Positions 9,232 to 20,411 of a stretch of 64,000 nucleotides of DNA are shown piece by piece (the stretch's first letter is position 1; each line of letters opens with the position of its first letter). The notes below the pieces were generated by a model that was not told the origin of the DNA, ran no database searches, and saw only the letters and a list, made by a program, of their open reading frames with translations. The stretch covers positions 620,001 through 684,000 of the forward strand of contig NZ_FZTC01000015.1 in NCBI RefSeq assembly GCF_900200035.1, written 5' to 3'. The position numbers and the translations under genes were made by a program. The DNA is from Klebsiella grimontii. GTDB lineage: Bacteria; Pseudomonadota; Gammaproteobacteria; Enterobacterales; Enterobacteriaceae.

Positions 9232-11132
9232 TATTGATCCTCCCCAGCCGTTACCGCCGGGTTTTCACTCGGCAGGTTGGTGTTGTTATCGCCCAGCATT
9301 ATATGATCGAGAATCTGACGCATAATGGTACCGACTGCCGGACCTGCGCCGCCGTTCTCAAGAATAATGGCCACGGCAACCTGGGGGTTGTTGTAAGGGG
9401 CAAACGCCGTCATCAGTTTATGGTCACGCAGGCGTTCAGCGATTCTGTGCGCGTTATAGGTCTCGTTGGCTTTCAGGCCGAAGACCTGAGCGGTACCCGA
9501 TTTGGCCGCAATTTTATACGGCGCGCTGGCGAAGTATTTATGCGCGGTACCGTTGCCGCGGTTGGCGACGCCAAACATCCCGTCTTTGGCGATTTCCCAA
9601 AAACCAGAGTGAATATCGCCGACCGGCGGTTCATGGGGCTGAACCCACGGCACCGGTTTGCCGTCCTCCACCGTGCTCTGCAGCAGGTGCGGCACTTTAA
9701 CCACACCGTCGTTAATCAGGATCATCAGCGCCTTGTTCATCTGGATAGGCGTTGCGGTCCAGTAGCCCTGTCCGATCCCGACCGGAATGGTATCGCCCTG
9801 GTACCAGGGTTTCTTGAAGCGCTTGAGCTTCCATTCGCGGGTCGGCATGTTGCCGGAGCGCTCTTCCGCCAGGTCAACGCCGGTATAGTGGCCATAGCCG
9901 AATTTGCCCATCCACTCCGACAGGCGATCGATACCCATATCGTAGGCAACCTGATAGAAGTAAGTATCGGCCGACTCTTCCAGCGCTTTAGTGACGTTCA
10001 GATGGCCGTGGCCCCACTTTTTCCAGTCGCGGTAGCGTTTATCCGAGCCGGGAAGCTGCCACCAGCCGGGGTCAAACAGGCTGGTGTTGCGGGTAATAAC
10101 CCCGGCGCTGAGCGCCGAGACGGCCACGTAAGGCTTAACCGTTGATGCTGGTGGATAAACGCCCTGGGTCGCGCGGTTGACCAACGGCGTATTAGGATCG
10201 TTAAGCAGCCCGGAGTAGTCTTTGCTGGAAATACCATCAACGAACAGGTTGGGGTCGTAGCTTGGCGTCGAGACCAGCGCGAGGATGGCGCCGGTACGCG
10301 GGTCTGTGACCACGACCGCCGCGCGGCTGCCGGCCAGCAGCGTTTCAATATACTGCTGTAGCTTCAGGTCGAGCGTTAAATAGATATCGCGTCCGGCCTG
10401 CGGCGGAACCTCTTTCAGCTGGCGAATTACCCGGCCGCGGTTGTTTACTTCAACTTCTTCATAGCCGGTCTGCCCGTGCAGGACATCTTCGTAATAGCGT
10501 TCGATCCCCAGCTTGCCGATATCGTGCGTGGAGGCGTAGTTAGCCAGCTTTCCCTCTTTATCCAGGCGATCGACGTCTTTATCGTTAATTTTGGAGACGT
10601 AGCCGATAACGTGGGTCAGGGCTGAATTATAGGGATAGTAGCGGCGCTTATAGCCTTTGACTTCTACGCCGGGAAAACGGTACTGGTTAACCGCGAAACG
10701 GGCGACCTGTACTTCGCTGAGATTGACTTTCACCGGAATGGAGGTAAAGCGGTGGGAGCGGGCGCGCTCTTTTTTAAAGTTCGCTACATCGTCATCGGTG
10801 AGATCGATAACGTCGCGCAGCGCATCCAGCGTTTGCTGAACGTTGTCGACCTTCTCCGGCATCATTTCCAGCTGGTAAATCGTGCGGTTGAGCGCCAGCG
10901 GCGTGCCGTTGCGATCGTAGATAATGCCGCGGCTTGGCGGAATAGGGACCAGCTTGATGCGGTTTTCGTTTGAACGCGTTTGATAGTCGGTGTAACGCAC
11001 AATCTGCACGTTATAAAGATTGGCGATCAATACGCCGGTAAGCAGCAAAATCCCCAAAAAAGCGACCAGCGCCCGGCGCACGAACAGCGAGGATTCAGCC
11101 GTATAGTCGCGGAAAGAATTCTGTAATTTCAT
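9231..11132 (-). CDS. mrdA: Penicillin-binding protein 2, elongation transpeptidase
   Basis: 633 residues, the same length as E. coli PBP2. One N-terminal membrane anchor (about residues 21-42) is followed by the pedestal domain ([12 protein letters not shown]) and the class B transpeptidase domain with the active-site motif PASTVKP (S330 in E. coli numbering), SAD (EESADTYFY) and KSGTA near residue 544. It cross-links lateral wall during rod elongation with RodA. Gene order rlmH-mrdA-mrdB-rlpA-dacA is as in E. coli. No mutation that would suggest beta-lactam resistance is obvious. Confidence 0.98.
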   Translation of the reverse strand: MKLQNSFRDYTAESSLFVRRALVAFLGILLLTGVLIANLYNVQIVRYTDYQTRSNENRIKLVPIPPSRGIIYDRNGTPLALNRTIYQLEMMPEKVDNVQQTLDALRDVIDLTDDDVANFKKERARSHRFTSIPVKVNLSEVQVARFAVNQYRFPGVEVKGYKRRYYPYNSALTHVIGYVSKINDKDVDRLDKEGKLANYASTHDIGKLGIERYYEDVLHGQTGYEEVEVNNRGRVIRQLKEVPPQAGRDIYLTLDLKLQQYIETLLAGSRAAVVVTDPRTGAILALVSTPSYDPNLFVDGISSKDYSGLLNDPNTPLVNRATQGVYPPASTVKPYVAVSALSAGVITRNTSLFDPGWWQLPGSDKRYRDWKKWGHGHLNVTKALEESADTYFYQVAYDMGIDRLSEWMGKFGYGHYTGVDLAEERSGNMPTREWKLKRFKKPWYQGDTIPVGIGQGYWTATPIQMNKALMILINDGVVKVPHLLQSTVEDGKPVPWVQPHEPPVGDIHSGFWEIAKDGMFGVANRGNGTAHKYFASAPYKIAAKSGTAQVFGLKANETYNAHRIAERLRDHKLMTAFAPYNNPQVAVAIILENGGAGPAVGTIMRQILDHIMLGDNNTNLPSENPAVTAGEDQ

Positions 11133-11159
11133 TCGCTGCTTAGTCTACCCTGGTCATCA

Positions 11160-11627
11160 TTACTCACGGTGGTAAGGGTGGTTGGTGGTAATGCTCCACG
11201 CCCGATACAGACTCTCGGCCACCAGTACGCGAACCAGCGGGTGAGGTAAGGTGAGCGTTGAGAGCGACCAACTTTGTTCCGCTGCCGCTTTGCAGGCGGG
11301 TGAAAGGCCTTCCGGGCCGCCGATGAGCAGACTGACGTCCCGGCCATCCTGTTTCCAGCGTTCCAGTTCGCGCGCCAGCTGCGGCGTATCCCATGGTTTC
11401 CCCGGAATATCCAGGGTGACGATGCGGTTTTTGCCTGCGGCCGCCAGCATCATTTCACCTTCTTTTTCCAGAATTCGCTTGATGTCGGCATTTTTGCCGC
11501 GTTTTCCGGCGGGGATTTCCACCAGTTCGAACGGCATATCTTTTGGAAAACGGCGCAGATATTCGCTAAAGCCGGTCTGAACCCAGTCCGGCATTTTGGT
11601 GCCAACGGCTACCAGGTGCAGCTTCAC
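11160..11627 (-). CDS. rlmH: 23S rRNA pseudouridine-1915 N3-methyltransferase RlmH
   Basis: 155-residue SPOUT-class methyltransferase, same length as E. coli RlmH (YbeA). The knotted SAM-binding core shows [10 protein letters not shown] and the C-terminal [20 protein letters not shown]. It methylates pseudouridine 1915 in helix 69 of 23S rRNA on the assembled 70S ribosome. It starts 3 nt after the rsfS stop codon, so the two ribosome-associated proteins are co-expressed. Confidence 0.97.
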   Translation of the reverse strand: MKLHLVAVGTKMPDWVQTGFSEYLRRFPKDMPFELVEIPAGKRGKNADIKRILEKEGEMMLAAAGKNRIVTLDIPGKPWDTPQLARELERWKQDGRDVSLLIGGPEGLSPACKAAAEQSWSLSTLTLPHPLVRVLVAESLYRAWSITTNHPYHRE

Positions 11628-11630
11628 GCG

Positions 11631-12799
<1,169 letters not shown>

Positions 12800-12845
12800 G
12801 ATGACCCTCTCGAAAGGAGTCTATAAGACTCTCCTTGTGGCAAGG

Positions 12846-13487
12846 CTAGCAGTAGAGCTTCTGCTCATGGATATAGTCGAGCACGGTTTCCGGCAGCATG
12901 TCCGCGCAGGGCTCGCCAGCTTCAAGACGCTGGCGAATCAGGGTGGCAGAAATATCAAACCACGGCGTTTCGGCCAGGTAGATAACGCCCGCCGGGCTGC
13001 TATGCAGCCGCTCGACGTCATGAGTGAGATGTTTGTCCAGCCACTGCTGATCCTGCTCGCACGCCATGGTCAGCGGATAACCCGGGCGTCGGCAAACGAT
13101 CAGATGTACGTTATCAAGAATGCTTTCATACTCGTGCCAGGTGGTAAAGGTGAGCAGCGAATCCTGGCCAATGATAAACGCCAGGGGGCGCTGTGGCCCT
13201 TGCTCCTGGCGCCACTCGCGTAGGGTTTGCGCTGAATATGACGGCGTGTCGCGCTTAAGCTCACGATCGTCGAGGATAAACAGCGGTTTATCCGCGATGG
13301 CCAGCGCCAGCATATGCCTGCGTTGGTCGCTGGTGGCTTCGGGCTGCGGGCGGTGCGGCGGCACATTGTTGGGCACGATGGTGACTTTATTGAGGCCGAT
13401 AAGGTTGGCCAGAATTTCCACCGGTTTAAGGTGACCGTAATGCACCGGATCGAAGGTGCCGCCGTACATCGCCTGTAACTGAGTCAT
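12846..13487 (-). CDS. nadD: Nicotinate-mononucleotide adenylyltransferase NadD
   Basis: 213 residues, E. coli length. The nucleotidyltransferase signature [14 protein letters not shown] spans residues 8-21 and the C-terminal [10 protein letters not shown] is the second ATP-binding motif. It adenylates nicotinate mononucleotide to deamido-NAD in both de novo and salvage NAD synthesis and is essential. I chose the ATG at 13487, two bases past the holA stop; ATG at 13496 or TTG at 13499 would overlap holA and add three or four residues. Confidence 0.96.
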   Translation of the reverse strand: MTQLQAMYGGTFDPVHYGHLKPVEILANLIGLNKVTIVPNNVPPHRPQPEATSDQRRHMLALAIADKPLFILDDRELKRDTPSYSAQTLREWRQEQGPQRPLAFIIGQDSLLTFTTWHEYESILDNVHLIVCRRPGYPLTMACEQDQQWLDKHLTHDVERLHSSPAGVIYLAETPWFDISATLIRQRLEAGEPCADMLPETVLDYIHEQKLYC

Positions 13488-13488
13488 A

Positions 13489-14520
13489 TCAACCATCAAT
13501 AAAAACGTCTGCCAGCGCTTTATGGCAGAGCAATAAAGAGAGACTTTCCAGCTCGGGCCATACGGAGTGCCCGTAATCCTGCTTGAAGGTAAGCTCCGCG
13601 CGGGTCAACAACGTGACGGCCTGACGCAGCTGGTCGGCGCTCAGGCGTGCCAGCGCGTCGCTGACCAGCTGGCGGCGGTTTTGCCATACGCGATGCTTGT
13701 CAAACAGCGAACGCAGCGGCGTATGGGCCGATTGCCGCTTCAGGTTGACCAGCAGCAGCAGCTCGCGCTGTAGGGTGCGCAGCAGGATAGCCGGCTCGCT
13801 GCCTTCCAGACGCAGCTGTTGCAGAACGTGGAGAACGCGCTTGCTTTTACCGGCCAGCAGCGCATCCACCCAGTGATAAGGTGTGAAATGCGCAGCATCA
13901 TTCACGGCCTGCTCAACCCGCGGCAGCGTCAGTTTACCATCCGGCCACAGCAGCGAAAGGCGCTCAAGAGCCTGGGCCAACGCCAGCAGATTACCCTCAT
14001 AGCAGTAGCACAGCAGCTGGCTGGCCGCGTCATCAAGCTGCAGATTATTCTGCTTTGCGCGCGCGGCGAGCCAGCGCGGCAGCTGGGCATATTCCGGCGT
14101 CTGGCAGCTAACCTGCACCGCCCGGCTGGTCAGCGCCGTCATCCACGCGGCGTTCTCCTGCGCTTTCGTTAGCTTATTACCGCGAACGATCAGCAGTAAA
14201 TCGTCATGCAGCATGCCGACGAGCGTCGCAAGCTGTTCGTTAATTGCCGCATTAGGGCCATTATCGGGCAGGATCAGCAGCAGCGTCTGGCGGCTGGAAA
14301 ACAGGCTCATGGCCTGACTTAACGAGAAGAGGGCGGGCCAGTCGGTACTGGCATCAACGGTGGCGGTGTGGTGTTCGATAAAGCCCTGGGTCGCGGCCGC
14401 TTCGCGGATGGCGTCCTGGCTCTCCTGCAGCAGCAGCGGATCGTTGCCAAGCAGCAGATAGGCCGCGCGCAGCCCTTCAGTGAGCTGCGCGCGGAGCTGT
14501 TCCGGGTACAACCGAATCAT
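13489..14520 (-). CDS. holA: DNA polymerase III delta subunit HolA
   Basis: 343-residue clamp-loader subunit with the delta fold ([16 protein letters not shown] near the N-terminus). Delta is the wrench that opens the beta sliding clamp in the DnaX complex; it has no functional ATPase site, consistent with the absence of a Walker A motif. It overlaps lptE by one base and nearly abuts nadD, in the compact leuS-lptE-holA-nadD operon typical of enterics. Confidence 0.97.
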   Translation of the reverse strand: MIRLYPEQLRAQLTEGLRAAYLLLGNDPLLLQESQDAIREAAATQGFIEHHTATVDASTDWPALFSLSQAMSLFSSRQTLLLILPDNGPNAAINEQLATLVGMLHDDLLLIVRGNKLTKAQENAAWMTALTSRAVQVSCQTPEYAQLPRWLAARAKQNNLQLDDAASQLLCYCYEGNLLALAQALERLSLLWPDGKLTLPRVEQAVNDAAHFTPYHWVDALLAGKSKRVLHVLQQLRLEGSEPAILLRTLQRELLLLVNLKRQSAHTPLRSLFDKHRVWQNRRQLVSDALARLSADQLRQAVTLLTRAELTFKQDYGHSVWPELESLSLLLCHKALADVFIDG

Positions 14521-15110
14521 CAGTTACCCAGCGTGGTGGAGACGCGATTGCCGGAGGTGGAAGCGGCTGGGGTCGTGGCGACCGGCTTCTCATCCTCTTT
14601 GGTGGCTTCGACATCCGCAACGTGTACGCTCGGCAGCTTACGGATCAGCTGCTCTGCCGCTTTGTCGTACATTTCCTGAACGATCATGTCCTGCTCGGCA
14701 TCTTTCGCTAACGCCGCCTGCGGGTTATCGAAGAACGAGCGGTAGACTTTGGTCGTGATGGGATAGATATCATGACCTGGGATCAGGACGCTGGCGTTTA
14801 CCGTCATCACCATCTGATATTCCGCAGTACGGCCGTCCTGAAAAATAGACGCCGTATCTTTCTGAATGGACGATGTCTCCAGACGCAGGGAAGGAATATC
14901 CTTGCGCAGCGTACTGCTGTCGACCAGTTCAACCCCGTTCAGACGCAGCTGATTACGGACGGCACGACTTAATGGACCATTAGGATCGCCCGACTGGAAG
15001 ATCATGGTTTTCATTGCGGTCGGAACCTGCGTAGTGCTACGCAGGTGCCAGCCACAGCCGGCGGTGATTAACACCGCCAGAGATAACAACAATGTTGCCA
15101 GATATCGCAC
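14520..15110 (-). CDS. lptE: LPS-assembly lipoprotein LptE
   Basis: 196 residues with a lipoprotein signal, [19 protein letters not shown], acylated at C19. LptE plugs the LptD barrel in the outer membrane and delivers lipopolysaccharide to the cell surface. The core ([11 protein letters not shown] through QLIRKLPS) matches E. coli RlpB/LptE. The Thr/Ser/Ala-rich tail after about residue 165 is low complexity and more variable. It lies 14 bp downstream of leuS in the same operon. Confidence 0.96.
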   Translation of the reverse strand: MRYLATLLLSLAVLITAGCGWHLRSTTQVPTAMKTMIFQSGDPNGPLSRAVRNQLRLNGVELVDSSTLRKDIPSLRLETSSIQKDTASIFQDGRTAEYQMVMTVNASVLIPGHDIYPITTKVYRSFFDNPQAALAKDAEQDMIVQEMYDKAAEQLIRKLPSVHVADVEATKEDEKPVATTPAASTSGNRVSTTLGN

Positions 15111-15124
15111 GCTTCCTCCTGCGC

Positions 15125-17707
15125 TTAGCCAACGACCAGATTGAGCAGTTTACCCGGAACGTAGATCACTTTACGTACGGTCACACCGTCGAGATATTTC
15201 GCAACCAGATGCTCCTGACCCGCACGCTCACGAACCTGCTCTTCGGTTGCATCCACCGCAACGGTAATTTTACCACGAACTTTACCATTTACCTGGACCA
15301 CGACCAGAGTGGTGTCTTCAACCATCGCGCTTTCGTCAGCGACCGGCCACGGCGTGTTGTCAATATCGCCTTCGCCGCCCAGCTCCTGCCACAAGGTAAA
15401 GCTGGCATGCGGAGTGAACGGGTTGAGCATACGAACCACGGCCAGCAGGGCCTCACGCATCAGCGCGCGATCCTGTTCACCTTCCTGCGGCGCTTTCGCC
15501 AGCTTGTTCATCAGCTCCATAATCGCCGCAATCGCGGTGTTGAAGGTCTGACGACGGCCGATATCATCGGTCACTTTCGCGATCGTTTTGTGCACGTCGC
15601 GACGCAGCGCTTTTTGATCTTCGCTGAGGCTGGCAACGTCCAGCGCAGCGGCTTCGCCCTGGGAGGTATGTTCGTAGACCAGTTTCCAGACGCGTTTCAG
15701 GAAGCGGTTCGCACCTTCCACCCCGGATTCCTGCCACTCAAGCGTCATGTCGGCCGGAGAAGCGAACATCATAAACAGACGCACGGTGTCCGCGCCGTAG
15801 CGTTCAACCATTTCCTGCGGGTCGATTCCGTTGTTTTTCGACTTGGACATCTTGCTCATGCCGGTATAGACCAGCTCGCGGCCCTGTGGGTCGAAGGCTT
15901 TAACGATACGGCCCTTCTCGTCGCGCTCGGTAGTCGCTTCTTTCGGCGACACCCAGTTACGCTCGCCGTTTTCGCCAACGTAGTAGAAGGCATCCGCCAG
16001 CACCATCCCCTGGCAAAGCAGCTGTTTAGCCGGTTCGTCAGAGTTCACCATGCCCGCGTCGCGCATCAACTTGTGGAAGAAGCGGAAATAGAGCAGGTGC
16101 ATAATGGCGTGTTCGATCCCGCCGATATAGATATCGACAGGCAGCCAGTAGTTCGCCGCTTCCGGGTCCAGCATACCCTGGTCGTACTGCGGGCAGGTGT
16201 AGCGCGCGTAGTACCAGGAGGACTCCATAAAGGTGTCAAAGGTATCGGTTTCGCGCAGCGCCGGCTGGCCGTTAACGGTGGTTTTCGCCCACTCCGGATC
16301 GGCTTTAATTGGGCTGGTGATCCCGTCCATCACGACATCTTCCGGCAGAATAACCGGCAGCTGATCTTCCGGCGTCGGCATCACGGTGCCGTCTTCAAGG
16401 GTGACCATTGGGATCGGCGCGCCCCAGTAGCGCTGACGGGAAACGCCCCAGTCGCGCAGGCGGTAGTTCACTTTACGTTCGCCGACGCCAAGAGACGCGA
16501 GCTTATCGGCGATAGCATTAAAGCCCGCCTCGTGATCCAGACCGTCGAACTCGCCAGAGTTAAACAATACGCCTTTTTCGGTCAGCGCCTGTTCAGAGAG
16601 GTCGGGCTCTGAGCCATCGGCGGCCAGGATAACCGGCTTGATGTTCAGACCGTATTTGCTGGCAAATTCGTAGTCGCGCTGATCGTGACCCGGGACGGCC
16701 ATCACCGCGCCGGTGCCGTACTCCATCAGCACAAAGTTTGCCGCCCATACCGGGATCGCTTCGCCGGTCAGCGGGTGAATGGCTTTGTAGCCGGTATCGA
16801 CGCCTTTTTTCTCCATGGTCGCCATATCGGCTTCGGCAACTTTGGTATTGCGGCATTCGTCGATAAAGGTCGCCAGCGCGGGGTTATTGGCGGCAGCCTG
16901 CTGCGCCAGCGGGTGGCCCGCAGCGACGGCAAGGTAGGTGCAGCCCATAAAGGTGTCCGGGCGGGTGGTGTAGACGGTCAGCTTGTCGGCGTAGTCGTTC
17001 ACATCGAAGGAGATTTCGACGCCTTCGGAGCGGCCGATCCAGTTGCGCTGCATGGTTTTAACGGTGTCAGGCCAGTGATCCAGGTTATCCAGATCGTTCA
17101 GCAGCTCGTCAGCGTAGGCGGTGATTTTAATAAACCACTGCGGGATCTCTTTACGCTCGACTTTGGTGTCGCAGCGCCAGCAGCAGCCATCGATAACCTG
17201 CTCGTTCGCCAGTACGGTCTGGTCGTTCGGGCACCAGTTCACCGCGGAGGTTTTTTTGTAGACCAGGCCTTTTTTATACAGCTCGGTAAAGAACTTCTGC
17301 TCCCAGCGGTAGTATTCCGGGGTGCAGGTCGCCACTTCACGGCTCCAGTCATAGCCGAAGCCCAGCTTCTTCAGCTGGTTTTTCATGTAGGCGATGTTGT
17401 CATAGGTCCACGGGGCCGGCGCGGTGTTGTTTTTCACCGCTGCGCCTTCCGCAGGTAGGCCAAACGCATCCCAGCCGATAGGCTGCAGGACATTTTTGCC
17501 CAACATACGCTGGTAACGGGAAATCACGTCACCGATGGTATAGTTGCGCACGTGGCCCATGTGTAGTCGACCAGAAGGATAGGGAAGCATCGACAGGCAG
17601 TAATACTTCTCTTTGCTCTCGTCTTCGGTAACTTCAAAGGTACGCTTCTCGTCCCAGTGTTGCTGGACTTTTGATTCTATCTCTTCCGGGCGGTATTGCT
17701 CTTGCAT
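15125..17707 (-). CDS. leuS: Leucyl-tRNA synthetase
   Basis: 860 residues, the E. coli length. The class I motifs are HMGH (residues 49-52, in [16 protein letters not shown]) and KMSKS (in [12 protein letters not shown] near residue 620). The CP1 editing domain carries the threonine-rich [10 protein letters not shown] segment that clears mischarged tRNA-Leu. I chose the ATG at 17707 ([13 protein letters not shown]), which matches the family; the frame extends eight codons further upstream. Long open frames on the opposite strand are coding shadows. Confidence 0.98.
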   Translation of the reverse strand: MQEQYRPEEIESKVQQHWDEKRTFEVTEDESKEKYYCLSMLPYPSGRLHMGHVRNYTIGDVISRYQRMLGKNVLQPIGWDAFGLPAEGAAVKNNTAPAPWTYDNIAYMKNQLKKLGFGYDWSREVATCTPEYYRWEQKFFTELYKKGLVYKKTSAVNWCPNDQTVLANEQVIDGCCWRCDTKVERKEIPQWFIKITAYADELLNDLDNLDHWPDTVKTMQRNWIGRSEGVEISFDVNDYADKLTVYTTRPDTFMGCTYLAVAAGHPLAQQAAANNPALATFIDECRNTKVAEADMATMEKKGVDTGYKAIHPLTGEAIPVWAANFVLMEYGTGAVMAVPGHDQRDYEFASKYGLNIKPVILAADGSEPDLSEQALTEKGVLFNSGEFDGLDHEAGFNAIADKLASLGVGERKVNYRLRDWGVSRQRYWGAPIPMVTLEDGTVMPTPEDQLPVILPEDVVMDGITSPIKADPEWAKTTVNGQPALRETDTFDTFMESSWYYARYTCPQYDQGMLDPEAANYWLPVDIYIGGIEHAIMHLLYFRFFHKLMRDAGMVNSDEPAKQLLCQGMVLADAFYYVGENGERNWVSPKEATTERDEKGRIVKAFDPQGRELVYTGMSKMSKSKNNGIDPQEMVERYGADTVRLFMMFASPADMTLEWQESGVEGANRFLKRVWKLVYEHTSQGEAAALDVASLSEDQKALRRDVHKTIAKVTDDIGRRQTFNTAIAAIMELMNKLAKAPQEGEQDRALMREALLAVVRMLNPFTPHASFTLWQELGGEGDIDNTPWPVADESAMVEDTTLVVVQVNGKVRGKITVAVDATEEQVRERAGQEHLVAKYLDGVTVRKVIYVPGKLLNLVVG

Positions 17708-17773
17708 GGCAGCCAGTGGTCCTGTTTTCAATACAGCTACAAAATGTAGCCAATGGATGTGTTATTTCAGATC

Positions 17774-17803
17774 GGCATAGCATAGCCCAAACGCCAACGT
17801 CAA
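17774..17803 (-). promoter_or_regulatory. Candidate sigma-70 promoter for leuS operon
   Basis: On the minus strand TTGACG (17798-17803) and TATGCC (17774-17779) are 18 bp apart, about 70 bp ahead of the leuS start. Pattern match only. Confidence 0.4.
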
Positions 17804-17933
17804 AACAGCCTTTCACACACTTACCGAGATGAAAGCGGTAGAGAAAATTTCGCGACTCTGTGGCTTGGCTTGCAGAGCAATCCGCAGATAACGTCTACCA
17901 TTATAAGAAGTTAACCACACCGGAGGCGAAAAG

Positions 17934-18416
17934 ATGAACAAGGTTGCTCAATTCTACCGAGAGCTGGTGTCGACGCTCAGCGAGCGGTTACGCAACGGAG
18001 AACGCGATATTGACGCGCTGGTGGAGCAGGCCAGGGTCAAGATTAGCCAGTCCGGCGAGTTAACGCAGAGTGAAATCGACAACGTTATTCGCGCCGTCAG
18101 ACGCGATCTGGAAGAGTTCGCCCTCAGCTATGAAGAGAGCCAGGATGAGCTAACGGACAGCGTCTTTATGCGGGTGATCAAAGAGAGCCTGTGGCAGGAA
18201 CTGGCGGATATTACCGACAAAACCCAGCTTGAGTGGCGCGAAGTGTTCCAGGACCTCAGCCACCACGGCGTTTATCATAGCGGCGAAGTGGTCGGGCTCG
18301 GCAATCTGGTGTGTGAGAAGTGCCATTACCATCTGCCGGTGTATACGCCGGATGTGCTGCCGCGTTGCCCCAAATGCGGGCACGATCAGTTCCAGCGTCG
18401 GCCATTTGAGCCATAA
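17934..18416 (+). CDS. ybeL: DUF1451 zinc-ribbon protein YbeL
   Basis: 160 residues, the length of E. coli YbeL. The N-terminal part is a charged helical region; the C-terminal zinc ribbon uses C127-x2-C130 (VCEKCHYH) and C145-x2-C148 (PRCPKCGH). Function is not established to my knowledge. A GGAGG Shine-Dalgarno precedes the ATG. It is divergent from leuS. In E. coli other genes follow here; in this window the two-partner secretion pair comes next, so ybeL marks the left edge of a variable site. Confidence 0.93.
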   Translation: MNKVAQFYRELVSTLSERLRNGERDIDALVEQARVKISQSGELTQSEIDNVIRAVRRDLEEFALSYEESQDELTDSVFMRVIKESLWQELADITDKTQLEWREVFQDLSHHGVYHSGEVVGLGNLVCEKCHYHLPVYTPDVLPRCPKCGHDQFQRRPFEP

Positions 18417-18422
18417 ATGATA

Positions 18423-18511
18423 AGGCCCGGAGTTGAATATACCGGGCCTCGGATAAACTCAGCGGCTTATGTCAATTTTATAAAATGCCGGCGCTGGTAG
18501 CGCCGGCATTT
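18423..18511. terminator. Tandem hairpins between ybeL and tpsA
   Basis: Hairpin one is AGGCCCGG (18423-18430) with CCGGGCCT (18442-18449). Hairpin two is a perfect 13-bp stem, 18483-18495 with 18499-18511, around a GGT loop, with A/T-rich flanks. The convergent genes ybeL (+) and tpsA (-) flank both, so a bidirectional terminator is the natural reading. Confidence 0.7.
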
Positions 18512-18553
18512 CAGAGTGTAGTTCAATAAGATGGCTGGTTTGCGGTTAATAAT

Positions 18554-20347
18554 TTATTTGGTGGTGTTAACTTCCGTTAACTTGAAATACTGTTCGCCAC
18601 CCACTTCAGAAGCATATCGCTGAGAAGTATTCAGGACCAGTTTATTGCCGCTCAGTAAGCCGGCATCGCAGGTGAACAGTTTCAGGAACCCGCATTTATA
18701 GCCGCCGTTAACCACTTGTTTTGCATTTAAGGTCATCGTTCCGCCAGCTACGATTTTGTCGCGGTTGATAATGTTGCCTTTATTGTGGGTATCAATGGTG
18801 AAATCGCCAAAGGATTCCATAAGCCATTTATTTACCAGATCTGAATGGGTGGAAATGTTGATGGTCCCGCCAATAATTTCTCCGCTGTTTTGCATCGCGT
18901 TGTTATTAAAGTTTAAGACCGCAGAATCGCCGCGAACGGTTCCCCCGTCGTTATTCAGCCAGTTGCTGTTGGTTGTCAGCATATTGCTGGCGAGTATTTT
19001 GCTATCACGGTTTAACGCCAGCGTACCGTTCGTCTGGATGGTGACGTTACCCCCTTTTAAGGTTCCTGAGTTGCTGATTTCACCGGATGAGAGCGCTCTA
19101 TCTTTAACCGATTGAATCACAAGATTGTCCGTTCCGTGAATGTTACCGGTTACCTTGAGCGAGCTACCGCTAAAAGCAATGCTGGTATTTTTCGCCCGGG
19201 TTGAACCGCCGTTATCGATATTGCCAAGAGCCGATACTAGCAGTTGATTATCAGAAAGAAGATTAGAGCCGTAAGCCGTTTTCAGGTTGCCGTTAGTCGC
19301 TACGCTTAATGCCGTGCTGCTTTTGATGGTGCCGTTGTTTTCGATATTTCCAGAGGCGCTGACCATCAACTGTTTGCTGCTGGATATGGTTCCGTTGTTG
19401 GTAAGTGTTTGTAATCCATTGATAATGGTAATGTTTGTCGTCGAGATGTTACCCGTGTTTTTGATATTCCCGGCGGCGGCGATCTGCGTAAGCATACCGT
19501 TGCTGGTGATCGATCCTTCGTTGGTCAGTGAACCGTTACTGGACATTGTCAGTGTGCTATTGGCGACAATCGCGCCTTTATTGCGTACGCCGAGACCTAA
19601 GTCGTTGCCAATCATGCTGATGCTGTTAGCTTTAATTCCGCCAAGATTGCTAATATCAATGCTGTATTCCGGAATCAGCATCTGTAGTACCGTAGGCGTT
19701 TTACCCGCAGAGGTCATTTGCCCTGTATTGTTGTCAAGCGTGAAATTTCCTGCGGCTACCGTCGCGTTGGGAGTGCTGACGGTACCGTTAATGGCAATAG
19801 CATTTGCCAGCAGGGTGGCATAGCTATTTGTTGCATTCATCCCGTTTTGCCCAATAGTGATCTGACCTTTGGAGATGGTATAGCTGTCAATCGCGCCACT
19901 GTTGTTGAGCTTTACCTGGCCGGTGGTTAAAACCGCGCGATCGGTGTTAATAAAGCTACAGCCTGAGCAGGAGATTCCGTTTGGGTTAGCGATGATAACA
20001 TCGGCTTTTTGGCCGGCGACTTCGATAAATCCATTGAGCGAGCTGGATTTATTTGAGGTCACTTCATTGAGGATCACCGAAGCGCCGCCATTAGCCAGAT
20101 TATTGTTTTTAGCGATATTGCCTAAGGTGTCGTGAGTAAGATCGCTGGAACTATTGTTGAGAATCATGCCCTTGTTACTGACATTAAAGTCACGGTACAT
20201 ATTGTGAGAAACGCCCGCTGCGTTAGGCGTTTCAATATCAACGACGGTAGCTCCGGATGAGTGGGTCCAGACCGTCGGATCGGCATAGACGTAAGACGAA
20301 CTGAGTGCTGCCGCCAGGGCGACATAAGTAAATTTAAATTTGAACAT
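18554..20347 (-). CDS. Small TpsA exoprotein (filamentous haemagglutinin/haemolysin-type)
   Basis: 597 residues. The signal peptide (about 1-22, ending YVYA before DPTVW) lacks the long ESPR extension. The TPS secretion domain follows: VVDIETPNAAGVSHNMY, LNNSSSDL and NPNG at 121-124, just before a CSGC pair (C127, C130) of the haemolysin-type subgroup. The rest is short beta-helix repeats such as SASGNIENNGTI and SALGNIDNGG. A second cysteine pair (C552, C560) lies 37 residues from the end, resembling the disulfide-looped surface tether of Haemophilus HMW1. No toxin or CDI domain is visible and no immunity gene follows. It is far shorter than ShlA or FHA (over 1,500 residues). Adhesin or surface fibre is the best guess. 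It is encoded 64 bp downstream of its partner tpsB, in AT-rich DNA suggestive of transfer. Confidence 0.85.
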   Translation of the reverse strand: MFKFKFTYVALAAALSSSYVYADPTVWTHSSGATVVDIETPNAAGVSHNMYRDFNVSNKGMILNNSSSDLTHDTLGNIAKNNNLANGGASVILNEVTSNKSSSLNGFIEVAGQKADVIIANPNGISCSGCSFINTDRAVLTTGQVKLNNSGAIDSYTISKGQITIGQNGMNATNSYATLLANAIAINGTVSTPNATVAAGNFTLDNNTGQMTSAGKTPTVLQMLIPEYSIDISNLGGIKANSISMIGNDLGLGVRNKGAIVANSTLTMSSNGSLTNEGSITSNGMLTQIAAAGNIKNTGNISTTNITIINGLQTLTNNGTISSSKQLMVSASGNIENNGTIKSSTALSVATNGNLKTAYGSNLLSDNQLLVSALGNIDNGGSTRAKNTSIAFSGSSLKVTGNIHGTDNLVIQSVKDRALSSGEISNSGTLKGGNVTIQTNGTLALNRDSKILASNMLTTNSNWLNNDGGTVRGDSAVLNFNNNAMQNSGEIIGGTINISTHSDLVNKWLMESFGDFTIDTHNKGNIINRDKIVAGGTMTLNAKQVVNGGYKCGFLKLFTCDAGLLSGNKLVLNTSQRYASEVGGEQYFKLTEVNTTK

Positions 20348-20411
20348 TGCGTTTATTCCTTTAAATAAATTGCCTAAAAGTTGTGAATGTTTATTAGTTT
20401 ACTTAACGACG

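Noticed and set aside
15092-16612. 506-codon open frame on the plus strand across leuS
   Set aside because: It lies fully opposite leuS, is Arg/His/Phe-rich as expected from reverse-complemented GC-biased codons, and shows no recognisable domain.
18554-20347. CDI toxin (CdiA) reading of the TpsA protein
   Set aside because: The protein is far too short, has no VENN-type boundary or C-terminal toxin domain, and no small immunity gene follows; only tandem terminators lie downstream.
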